DNA from: CAIKMD01 sp963740675
GTDB taxonomy: Bacteria > Pseudomonadota > Alphaproteobacteria > ATCC43930 > CGMCC-115725
Reading direction: 5' to 3'
Length of the DNA: 64,000 nt
Assembly: GCA_963740675.1 (NCBI GenBank)
Contig: CAVUFS010000001.1
Location: 620,001-684,000 of the forward strand
Notes under the pieces: generated by a model
The model's input: the letters and a program-made list of their open reading frames with translations, nothing else
What the model was told of the DNA's origin: nothing
Databases searched by the model: none
Translations under genes and position numbers: made by a program
Part shown: one piece after another, positions 41,425 through 49,398 of the stretch
Numbering within the stretch: the first letter of the stretch is position 1
Layout of the letters: each line of letters opens with the position of its first letter

Positions 41425-42183
41425 GTGAAAAAGCGTCTCCCCGGTCTTATCTTGATATTGTGCGTTCTGGCGGTCTGGGAGATCGCCTCAGCGAATGGAT
41501 GGGTCGATGCCGTGGAATTGCCACGTGTATCGACCATCTTCCTCTCCTGGTTTCACAGCATGGCCGGGGGCCCGCTGCTGAAGCAACTCTTGCCGAGCCT
41601 CTACCGGATCTTTGCAGGTTTCTTTATCGCGGCGGCGATAGCAGTTCCGCTCGGCCTTCTCATGGGATCGGTACCATTCGTCTACCGCCTGTTCGAGCCG
41701 ATCACTGAATTCGTGCGGCCAATCCCGAGCTCGGCCTATATCCCGATCGCGATCCTGTTTCTCGGCATCGACAATGGAATGAAGATTTTTATCATCGTTC
41801 TCGGTTGTTTCTTTCCGGTTCTCCTGAATACCTATGGCGGTGTGCGCGGCGTAGATCCGGTCCTCATCGACACGGGTCGAACGTTCGGCCTTTCACGCGC
41901 AAAAGCCTTATGGCAGATCGTTCTGCCGGCTGCCTTGCCCAGCGTCCTCACCGGCATGCGGATCAGCCTCGGCATTGGCTTGATCGTCGTGGTGATCGCC
42001 GAGATGATCGCGGGCAACAGCGGGATCGGTTACTTCATTCTCGACCGCCAGCGCGTGTTTCGTGTACCCGAGATGTTTGCCGGCATCTTCACACTGGGGA
42101 TCCTTGGATATCTCATCAATTCCCTTTTTCTCCAGATCGAGCGTCATTTCCTGCGCTGGCGCCCGATGGGAGAGGCCGATTAG
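41425..42183 (+). CDS. ABC transporter permease, SsuC/TauC-like
   Basis: A 252-residue inner-membrane permease with about six hydrophobic segments. The ABC-permease EAA loop is VDPVLIDTGRTFGLSRAKALWQIVLPAALPSVLTG. An N-terminal membrane helix is followed by VELPRVSTIFLSWFHSM. It probably forms one importer with the binding protein at 38023 and the ATPase at 44414, although each is on a separate transcription unit. It starts 46 bases after the hydrolase. Confidence 0.9.
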   Translation: MKKRLPGLILILCVLAVWEIASANGWVDAVELPRVSTIFLSWFHSMAGGPLLKQLLPSLYRIFAGFFIAAAIAVPLGLLMGSVPFVYRLFEPITEFVRPIPSSAYIPIAILFLGIDNGMKIFIIVLGCFFPVLLNTYGGVRGVDPVLIDTGRTFGLSRAKALWQIVLPAALPSVLTGMRISLGIGLIVVVIAEMIAGNSGIGYFILDRQRVFRVPEMFAGIFTLGILGYLINSLFLQIERHFLRWRPMGEAD

Positions 42184-42224
42184 AGACGCCTTGCGCGTTC
42201 TCGTTCGCAACCGATGAGGATGTC

Positions 42225-43067
42225 ATGAAGGATTTCGATCCGACGAGCCTGTTTCCCTATTCGCCGATCATCGACCGAGCGCCGGTTCGCTGGCCGAATG
42301 GCGCCAAGATCGCGGTCTGGGTCATTCCGAATATCGAGCATTTCCATCTCGAGATGACGCCGCAGGCACCGGATATTCGCAACTACTCGCGGCGCGACTA
42401 CGGTAATCGCGTGGGTATCTGGCGGATGATGGAGGTGCTGGAAAAGAACGGCGTGCGCGGCACGGTCGCCCTCAACGGTGAAGTCGGCACTTACTATCCG
42501 CGCATCATGGAAGAAGCCATCAAGCTCAAATGGGAATTGATGGGGCATGGAGTGACCAACTCGGCCTTGCTCACCGGCCTCGCCATTGACGAAGAGACGG
42601 CCGTGATCGCCAAGACCAAAAGCGTGATCGAGGCCTATGGCCAAAAGATGAAGGGCTGGCTTGGCCCGGGACTGACCGAAACCTGGAACACGCTCGATCT
42701 GCTTCAAAAGGCCGGGGTCGAATATGTCTGCGATTGGGTCAATGACGATCTTCCCTATCGCATGAACAACGGCATCTTCTCGATCCCCTATTCGATCGAG
42801 CTGAACGACATGCCGCTGTTCGCCAATCCCAGCATCAGCATCGATGATTTCGAGAAACGCATCCGCGACAGCTTCGATGTTCTCTATGCGGAGGGCGACA
42901 AAGGCGGCCGCGTCATGGGTATCGCCTTGCATCCGTTCCTGACCGGCGTACCGCATCGCATCCGTTATCTCGATCGCGCGCTAGGCTATATTGCGTCGCA
43001 TGATAACGTGTGGCTGGCAACCGGTTTGGAAATCATCGAAGCGTTTCGCGCCCAAACGAAGGTCTAA
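42225..43067 (+). CDS. PuuE-like cyclic-amide hydrolase (polysaccharide deacetylase superfamily)
   Basis: A 280-residue cytoplasmic protein of the NodB/polysaccharide deacetylase fold. It has no signal peptide and resembles PuuE-type allantoinase. The N-terminal RAPVRWPNGAKIAVWVIPNIEHF, GNRVGIWRMMEVLEKNGVRGTVALNG and WELMGHGVTNS segments match the family. The deacetylase metal site HxxxH is not clean, as PuuE-like enzymes also lack it in part. Allantoinases open cyclic ureides. This supports opening a second N-ring or a cyclic imide. The start is the ATG at 42225. The longer frame through the permease is a shadow. Confidence 0.82.
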   Translation: MKDFDPTSLFPYSPIIDRAPVRWPNGAKIAVWVIPNIEHFHLEMTPQAPDIRNYSRRDYGNRVGIWRMMEVLEKNGVRGTVALNGEVGTYYPRIMEEAIKLKWELMGHGVTNSALLTGLAIDEETAVIAKTKSVIEAYGQKMKGWLGPGLTETWNTLDLLQKAGVEYVCDWVNDDLPYRMNNGIFSIPYSIELNDMPLFANPSISIDDFEKRIRDSFDVLYAEGDKGGRVMGIALHPFLTGVPHRIRYLDRALGYIASHDNVWLATGLEIIEAFRAQTKV

Positions 43068-43124
43068 ATGCCGCGCCGGATTGGCGCCAGATTTCATGTG
43101 TGGTGACGGGAAGTATCGAACGCG

Positions 43125-44402
43125 ATGCAACGCTCCCTAGGCCGGCCAGCTTCGGCTGCCGCGGAGACGGAGAGCTGGCAGCGAACGCTTTGGATGATGG
43201 TCGTGGTGCAGTTCATCATGAGCGCATCCCAGACCTCGAGCAGTCCCATCCTGCCGCTGTACCTGCCGGAACTCGGGATCGATTCGCCGCGTGCGGTCGA
43301 ATTCTGGTCGGGTGTCTTAAGCTCCCTCAGCTTCCTGGTTTCGGCTTTCGTTTCGCCGCTCTGGGGCTCGGTCGCCGATCGTCGCGGCCGCAAGATGATG
43401 GTCATGCGGTCGGCGATGGCGAATTGCGCGCTGCAGATCGGCATGGGCTTCGCGCAGAATCTTTGGCAACTGTTGGCGTTGCGGGCACTGATCGGCGGCT
43501 TCAGCGGTTTTTCGGCGGCTGCGATCGCGCTGGTCGCCACCCAAGCCCCGCGCCACCGGCTCGGCTTCGCGCTCGGCTGGTTGAGCACGGGGCAACTGGT
43601 CGGCGCGTTGATCGGTCCGGTCATGGGAGGCGCGATGGCCGATTTATCCGGCAGTTATCGTCTGGTCTTTTTCGCCACGGGCGGCATCGCCGCCTTGTCC
43701 GCCGCCGTCGCGTGGTTCGGCGTCACCGAGCGGTTCTCGCCGGTGCAAGCAGGCGACCGTCCGTCGGTGCTGCGCGGCCTGATCATTCTGGCCCAGACAT
43801 CCGGATTGCTGCCGGTCTTCATCACCATCCTGGCGGCGCAGTTTGGCGTCCGCACCATCCAGCCGATCGTGGCACCTTTTGTCCAACAGCTGACAGGCCC
43901 GCTGCCGTCGCTGGCGACGCTGGCTGGCTTCGCTTTCTCGATCACGGGCGTCGCCGATTTGATCGCATCGCCGTTTCTCGGCAAGCGAAGCGACAGCATC
44001 GGTTACCGTCGCGTCCTGCTGATCAGTCTTTTCGGCGCGGCCATCGCGACCTTGCCGCAGGCGCTGGTCGATAATTACACGCAATTCCTCGTTTTGCGTT
44101 TTGTTCTCGGCCTCTTCATCGGCGGCATTTTGCCGACGGCGAACGCGCTGATCGGCAGGCTGGTCGCCGCGAATCAGCAAGGCCTGGCTTACGGTGTCAC
44201 CGCATCGGCGACGTTTCTCGGCAGCTTCCTCGGCCCTCTCAGCGGTGGAACCTTGGCGGCGGCAGCCGGAACCCCGTGGGTTTTCGTTATGACGGGCGGC
44301 CTGCTCCTTGCCACGCTGGCATGGGTGTTCTTCATGTTGCCCAAGGATGCCGGCCTCGCATTGACGCCCAGCGTCGCCGAGGCAGCATCCTCAGGCGACT
44401 GA
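43125..44402 (+). CDS. MFS transporter
   Basis: A 425-residue transporter with 12 hydrophobic segments. Motif A is GSVADRRGRKMM after TM2 and repeated in weak form as LGKRSDSIGYRRV after TM8. The protein starts about 57 bases after the PuuE-like gene, on the same strand. It may export a breakdown product or take up a related compound. No family with known substrate can be named. Confidence 0.88.
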   Translation: MQRSLGRPASAAAETESWQRTLWMMVVVQFIMSASQTSSSPILPLYLPELGIDSPRAVEFWSGVLSSLSFLVSAFVSPLWGSVADRRGRKMMVMRSAMANCALQIGMGFAQNLWQLLALRALIGGFSGFSAAAIALVATQAPRHRLGFALGWLSTGQLVGALIGPVMGGAMADLSGSYRLVFFATGGIAALSAAVAWFGVTERFSPVQAGDRPSVLRGLIILAQTSGLLPVFITILAAQFGVRTIQPIVAPFVQQLTGPLPSLATLAGFAFSITGVADLIASPFLGKRSDSIGYRRVLLISLFGAAIATLPQALVDNYTQFLVLRFVLGLFIGGILPTANALIGRLVAANQQGLAYGVTASATFLGSFLGPLSGGTLAAAAGTPWVFVMTGGLLLATLAWVFFMLPKDAGLALTPSVAEAASSGD

Positions 44403-44413
44403 TGACCGGTGCC

Positions 44414-45247
44414 TCAATCCTTCAGGGATTTTTCCTGTAGGAAGATACTGCCGAACAGCCGCTGCTGGATGGCGGTAAAGCGCTCGTCGCGGCGCGTTTT
44501 GAGCTGCTCGCGCGGATAGGGAAGATCGACGGTGACTTCCTCGCGCAGCGATTCGGGCGCTCTGCCCAAAGAGATGATCTTGCCCGAGAGGAAAACGGCT
44601 TCGTCAACATCATGCGTCACAAAGACGATCGTGATCGGTATGCTCTGCCAGATCGTGAGCAGCAGTTCCTGCAGGATGGCACGCGTCATCGCATCCAGCG
44701 CGCTGAAGGGTTCGTCCATCAGCAGCACTTTAGGCTCGCAAATCAGGGCGCGGGCAATCGCGACGCGCTGTTGCATGCCACCCGATAGCTGCGAGGGGTA
44801 ATAGTCCTCATAGCCTTCGAGTCCGACCAATTTGACGTATTCCAGGCATTTTGCGCGTGCCTCTTTCCGGCTGACTTTCTTCTGGCTCCGGAGACCAAAC
44901 TCGATGTTTTGCAGGACAGTGCGCCACGGGAAAATCGATTTTCCGTATTGCTGAAAGACGCAGATCATTCCTTTCGGCGGCCCGTCGATTTCGCGGCCGT
45001 TGAAGATGATCTCGCCGCTGGTCGGGCGCTCGAGTCCGGCAATCAGCCTCAGCAGCGTGGATTTTCCGCAGCCCGACGGGCCGATCACGGACAGGAAGCT
45101 GCGCTCTGGAATCTTGTAGGAAAAGCCGTTGAAGACATTCACATGCCGGGAATTGACGTGAAACGTCATGTGGACGTTCAGGATTTCGATAATCGGTCGA
45201 ACAGGCTGCGCCGCGACCGCGTGGGAGGCGGGTGTCGTCACGACCAA
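44414..45247 (-). CDS. ABC transporter ATP-binding protein, SsuB/TauB-like
   Basis: A 277-residue ATPase. Walker A GPSGCGKSTLLRLIAG, Q-loop VFQQYGKSIFPW, signature LSGGMQQRVAIARAL, Walker B LLMDEPFSALD and H-loop VTHDVDEAVF are complete. It matches the nitrate/sulfonate/taurine class and serves the permease at 41425 and the binding protein at 38023. It is convergent with the MFS gene. A sigma-54 promoter at 45417-45431 precedes it. Confidence 0.92.
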   Translation of the reverse strand: MVVTTPASHAVAAQPVRPIIEILNVHMTFHVNSRHVNVFNGFSYKIPERSFLSVIGPSGCGKSTLLRLIAGLERPTSGEIIFNGREIDGPPKGMICVFQQYGKSIFPWRTVLQNIEFGLRSQKKVSRKEARAKCLEYVKLVGLEGYEDYYPSQLSGGMQQRVAIARALICEPKVLLMDEPFSALDAMTRAILQELLLTIWQSIPITIVFVTHDVDEAVFLSGKIISLGRAPESLREEVTVDLPYPREQLKTRRDERFTAIQQRLFGSIFLQEKSLKD

Positions 45248-45416
45248 CTCCGCAACCGGTTGGACTCCCTGGAGAGATCACGCCATCGAACCTCGCTAGC
45301 ATCCACTCCGGTTTTGCTATGCTTCGTAAGAGATTGGCCATAAACCACCCCCAAAGGAATCTCGCTTTTTCGTCCGAGCGTCCCCCTGGATCGGCCTTGT
45401 TCTTCCTCAAATCTAA

Positions 45417-45431
45417 GCAAGCCTTGTGCCA
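45417..45431 (-). promoter_or_regulatory. sigma-54 (-24/-12) promoter, site E
   Basis: On the minus strand it reads TGGCAC-AAGGC-TTGC, matching the consensus with the right 12-base GG-GC spacing. It faces the ABC ATPase gene and predicts a start about 160 bases before its ATG at 45247. The 308-bp gap 45248-45555 contains no other clear signal. Confidence 0.83.
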
Positions 45432-45555
45432 ATACCGCGATAGCGATCAGGTCGGAAACCGGATACGATCCACCAATCGAAAAAACCGCTTCTCCAAGGC
45501 ATGACGCGTCAAGCGTCTCTTGGACCCGAAGCGAAGACGTGGGGGGAGAGAGCGC

Positions 45556-46725
45556 ATGTTGAGTTGGGAAGAAAACGACCTCTTCACGAAGGTCGGGCCC
45601 GGCACGCCGATGGGAGAAATGCTGCGGCGCTACTGGCATCCGGTCGGGTGCTCCGAGAAAATCACCTCCAAGCCGCAGCGGATCAAAGTGCTGGGCGAAG
45701 AACTCGTGCTCTATCGCGGTGCCAGCGGCGCGCCGGTGATGATGCAGCTTCGCTGCGCGCATCGCAGTCTCGCGCTCGATTATGGCCGGGTCGAAGGGGA
45801 CGACCTCCGATGCCCCTACCACGGTTGGCTTTACGACAAGGCGGGAAAATGCCTCGCCCAACCGGCCGAACCTGAAGGCAGCACATTCAAGGAAAAGATT
45901 CAGCTCAGAGCTTATCCGGTCCAGGAAGTCAGCGGCCTCGTCTTCGGCTATATGGGGCCGCTGCCCGCGCCGCTTCTGCCGCTCTATGACGTGCTCCGCT
46001 TGGAGGAAGGCGCGAAGGCCATCCAGCTACGCACGTTCAACGCCAATTGGTTCAATCACGTCGAGAACAGCGTCGATGTCAGCCATCTCGCCTGGCTGCA
46101 CGGCCACTCTTTCCCCGCCTATGGCGCGCGCAAGATCACATATCATTGGGATCGACAATCCTACGGTGCCGACAACGTCATGCTCGTCGACGGCGTCCGC
46201 GCCGATGACACACACATCTCGTGCTATGCCTTTCCAACGGTGAACCGCTTCAACTTGCCGCCGCTCACGCCGGGCGGCGAGCTCGTACGCGGCTTGCTCT
46301 ACCGCGTGCCGGTCGACGATGAGTTGGTCTCGCTCTATTTCGTGCGTTTTGTTCCCGCCGACAAACGTTCGCTCCAGCTCGTGATCCGTCACGACAAGCG
46401 CGACGAGTACAAGCATTCGGATGAAGATTGGTGGGGCCTCGACCTCGGCGATCAGGATCGGATGGCGGTGGAGCAGCAAGGCGTGATCGCCGATCGGCCG
46501 AACGAGCATCTCGGCGTCTCGGACGGCGGCATCATCTTAATGCGTAAGATGATGCGCGAATCGCTCGCCGCCGTCGCTCAAGGCGTCGACCCGCTTTGCG
46601 TCATCCGCGATCCCGCCCAGCAGGCGGTCGAGTTCCGCCAGCAAGCGTCCTTGATGCAGCAGCGGCAGGCCGGCGTCGCTTACGATCGCGCCTTCAGCAA
46701 AGAATCCGCCGACGCGGCGTTCTGA
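45556..46725 (+). CDS. Rieske [2Fe-2S] aromatic-ring/oxygenase alpha subunit-like
   Basis: A 389-residue oxygenase. The Rieske cluster is LRCAHRSLALDYGRVEGDDLRC with PYHGW (CxH plus CxxH, 17 residues apart) at residues 71-95. The mononuclear iron site is in NHVENSVDVSHLAWLHGH. This is the phthalate/vanillate-type two-component oxygenase. The start at 45556 gives the family N-terminus. It lies next to the sigma-54 units but shows no promoter of that type. It may demethylate or hydroxylate an N-heterocycle. A reductase partner is not nearby. Confidence 0.87.
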   Translation: MLSWEENDLFTKVGPGTPMGEMLRRYWHPVGCSEKITSKPQRIKVLGEELVLYRGASGAPVMMQLRCAHRSLALDYGRVEGDDLRCPYHGWLYDKAGKCLAQPAEPEGSTFKEKIQLRAYPVQEVSGLVFGYMGPLPAPLLPLYDVLRLEEGAKAIQLRTFNANWFNHVENSVDVSHLAWLHGHSFPAYGARKITYHWDRQSYGADNVMLVDGVRADDTHISCYAFPTVNRFNLPPLTPGGELVRGLLYRVPVDDELVSLYFVRFVPADKRSLQLVIRHDKRDEYKHSDEDWWGLDLGDQDRMAVEQQGVIADRPNEHLGVSDGGIILMRKMMRESLAAVAQGVDPLCVIRDPAQQAVEFRQQASLMQQRQAGVAYDRAFSKESADAAF

Positions 46726-46743
46726 GCCAAAACGGATAATCCT

Positions 46744-47757
46744 ATGAAACCGACGTATTTTGCCATTCTTCTGGCCGCCCTTGTTGCGTTCGCTGTGCCG
46801 GCACGGGCGGACGAGCCGATCAAGCTCAAATTCGCGACGCTCAGCCCGGGCGAAGGGCCGCTGAACCAGCGTGTTCTTCATCCCTGGGCCGAGCGCGTCA
46901 ACGCGGAAGGCAAGGGTGTCGTCGAGATTGACGTGCGCGATGGCTTTGCGATCGCCAATTTCGATAACGTCTACACGCGCGTGCTCGAGAATGTGGTCCA
47001 GATCGCCTTTACCGTCACCGGTTCGATCGCAGGCAAGTTCGTGCGTTCCGGTGTCGTTTCGATGCCCTATCTCTATGACCGATCCGACGATGCGTCGGTC
47101 GCTTTCTGGCGTCTCTACAAGACCGGCGGGCTGGGGAACGAGTACGATGAGATCGTGCCGCTGTTCATTTGCGCGACGGCGAATTCGGGCTTTCACCTGA
47201 CGCGGCCGCCGATCGCGCCTGACGATCTGACGGGCTTCAAGATCGTCACCTCGTCGAAAACGGCGGCCATGCTCGTGAGCGCACTGGGCGGGACGCCGAT
47301 CTCGTTCCAGCAATCGGACATGTATACGGCGCTGCAACGCAAGACAGTCGACGGGACGACCGGCGCATGGACGTCGTTTCCGCCCTACAAGCTGGGCGAG
47401 GTGACGAGCTACCACATCGACGCCGGGCTCGGCGGCGCGCCCGCGATGGTATTCATGGCGAAGAAGACTTTCGACGCGCTGTCGCCGGCGGTGCAGAAGG
47501 TGTTGCTGGACAATGCGGGCGAAGCGCAAAGCCGCGCCTTCGGCGCCTATTGGCAAGATCTCGATGTCGAGGTCCGCGCGCAATACAAGAACATGCCGGG
47601 CCACACGACCGTGACGCTCACCCCGGCACAGACCAGTGAGTGGAAACGAAAGCTCGCGAGCGGCGTGACGGAACGATGGGTGAAAGAGACGCCGGGCGGC
47701 GAGGCGACCCTCGCGGCGTATCGCAAACTGTTGGCCGATGTGATCACCGAACGATAA
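46744..47757 (+). CDS. TRAP transporter substrate-binding protein, DctP-like
   Basis: A 337-residue periplasmic protein of the TRAP (DctP) family. The signal peptide ends at AVPARA and the mature part starts DEPIKLKFATLSPGEGPLNQ. PIAPDDLTGFKIVTSSKTAAMLVSALGGTPISFQQSDMYTALQRKTVDG carries the typical ligand-binding Arg-region pattern. It starts 18 bases after the Rieske gene, so they are cotranscribed. No DctQ or DctM membrane genes are in the window. It may use a distant TRAP pair. Confidence 0.87.
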   Translation: MKPTYFAILLAALVAFAVPARADEPIKLKFATLSPGEGPLNQRVLHPWAERVNAEGKGVVEIDVRDGFAIANFDNVYTRVLENVVQIAFTVTGSIAGKFVRSGVVSMPYLYDRSDDASVAFWRLYKTGGLGNEYDEIVPLFICATANSGFHLTRPPIAPDDLTGFKIVTSSKTAAMLVSALGGTPISFQQSDMYTALQRKTVDGTTGAWTSFPPYKLGEVTSYHIDAGLGGAPAMVFMAKKTFDALSPAVQKVLLDNAGEAQSRAFGAYWQDLDVEVRAQYKNMPGHTTVTLTPAQTSEWKRKLASGVTERWVKETPGGEATLAAYRKLLADVITER

Positions 47758-47963
47758 AGTTCGACGAAGTCACATCGGCACGAGGGTCTCGCCGAATCAG
47801 ATCATTCTACAAGTTTCCATTTTTCAGACAGTCGCGCCCTTCGGACTCATCGAACAGTTAAGCAGCAGCAAGCACGCCTTGTTTCCGAGATTCCCGAGTT
47901 TTAGATTGCCGACATCAACATGATCGACGTTGTTCGATCTCAAAAAAGTTTGGGAGGAATGTA

Positions 47964-48953
47964 TTGCGAGGCGTCAGCTCACGGCAGCATTTTCGTCGAC
48001 TTATAACCTCACTCGTGGTCTGCCTCGGAATCGTTCTCGGTATGGCGCCGAACGCGATGTCGGCGGACAAAATCCGGCTCGGCAAATCGCAAGGCGGTGC
48101 GTGGACGTTCCTTCCCGCCGACATCGGACTCTCGCAGGGTATTTTTGCCAAATATGGGCTCGATATCGAAGTGATCGATCTCGCCGGCGATGCGAAGGTG
48201 CAGCAGGCTTTCGCCGCGAGTGCGATCGATTTTGGCCTGGGCAGTGGTCCCGGTCTCGCCTTCGCTGCCAAAGGCTCGCCGGCTATCGGCGTTGCCGCTT
48301 TCGCCGGCCCGCCGCGAAATATCTCGGCGACGGTGCTCGCCGATTCACCCATCACATCGGCCGACCAATTAAAAGGGAAGCTGGTGTCGGTCTCGACGGT
48401 GGGCTCGCTGAGCGATTGGCTTGCCAAGCAAATGGCGATCGAAAAGGGCTGGGGACCCGACGGTATCAAGACAATTGCCTTGGGCGCGATCGATAACAGT
48501 GTTTCCGCGCTGGTCGCTCACCAAACCGACGCGGCGATGCTTGCGACCGAGGCGAGCTTCAAGCTCGAAGAACAGAAGAAAAGCCGGTTTCTCGTCGGCA
48601 TGGATCAATATGCGCCGCACTTCATCACTCATGTCGTTTACGCACAGAAAACGCTGGTAAGCGGCAATCCGGATGTAGTCGATCGCTTTCTCAAGGCCTT
48701 CTTCGCGTCGATAGCTAAGATCAAGAGCGATAAAGCGATGACGTCGGCAATGGCGGAGCAGGTATTGCATCAAAGCCCGGCGGTCGCGAGCCGGACTTAC
48801 GATTACGAAGTATCGATGCTGCTGGACGATGGCCGCTTCGATCCTCAGGCGGTCGAGGTGTTGAAGAAGTCTTTCGTCGAAATGGGGACGATCGACAAGA
48901 AGCCAAGCGACGATCAACTTTTCACCACCCGTTTTCTTCCCGTGGTGCCTTAA
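47964..48953 (+). CDS. ABC transporter substrate-binding protein, NMT1/SsuA-like
   Basis: A 329-residue exported binding protein. The signal peptide ends at PNAMSA and the mature part is DKIRLGKSQGGAWTFLPADIGLSQGIFAKYGL. Start is TTG at 47964 behind TGGGAGGAA with eight bases of spacing. It opens a plus-strand set with a VOC protein, a creatinase-like protein and a 2-hydroxyacid dehydrogenase. No permease or ATPase is adjacent, so it may share the transporter of the neighbouring cluster. Confidence 0.85.
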   Translation: MRGVSSRQHFRRLITSLVVCLGIVLGMAPNAMSADKIRLGKSQGGAWTFLPADIGLSQGIFAKYGLDIEVIDLAGDAKVQQAFAASAIDFGLGSGPGLAFAAKGSPAIGVAAFAGPPRNISATVLADSPITSADQLKGKLVSVSTVGSLSDWLAKQMAIEKGWGPDGIKTIALGAIDNSVSALVAHQTDAAMLATEASFKLEEQKKSRFLVGMDQYAPHFITHVVYAQKTLVSGNPDVVDRFLKAFFASIAKIKSDKAMTSAMAEQVLHQSPAVASRTYDYEVSMLLDDGRFDPQAVEVLKKSFVEMGTIDKKPSDDQLFTTRFLPVVP

Positions 48954-48968
48954 GCAAAAGGTGCGTGA

Positions 48969-49355
48969 ATGGCCAAGATTAAACACATCGCCATTTGGAC
49001 GGACGATCCGCCGAAGCTGGCGAAATTCTATTGCGACACTTTTGGGATGACGAAGACGCTCGGAGAGGTGCGGGGTGGCCCCGACGAGGACAATTATGCA
49101 ATATTCATCACCGACGGCTATCTTGAAGTCGCCATCATCAAGCCGAACAGCGATCAAACCAAGCGTGGGCTCAATCACTTTGGCTTCACGCTCGACCCTG
49201 ACGAAAAAGATACGATCTATCAGCGTATGAGCGATGTCGGCTTGCCGCCTCGCAAGGCGCCGCCAATTCGGCCCTATATCGAGGACGCAGGCTTCGATCC
49301 GGATGGGAATAAATTCGATTTGACGACGCGCGGGTTGAGGCAACCCGGCACATGA
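48969..49355 (+). CDS. VOC family protein (glyoxalase/dioxygenase fold)
   Basis: A 128-residue single VOC module with beta-alpha-beta-beta-beta repeats. The metal ligands could be the His in KHIAIWTDDP, Glu in YLEVAIIK and His in LNHFGFTLDP. It is 15 bases after the binding-protein gene. A second, related VOC gene lies at 51649 on the other strand. Function unknown. Lyase, dioxygenase or isomerase are all possible in this fold. Confidence 0.8.
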   Translation: MAKIKHIAIWTDDPPKLAKFYCDTFGMTKTLGEVRGGPDEDNYAIFITDGYLEVAIIKPNSDQTKRGLNHFGFTLDPDEKDTIYQRMSDVGLPPRKAPPIRPYIEDAGFDPDGNKFDLTTRGLRQPGT

Positions 49356-49398
49356 CGGCGCCAGCCGTTGGCGACAGGACGATGTTCCGGAGAGCGGA

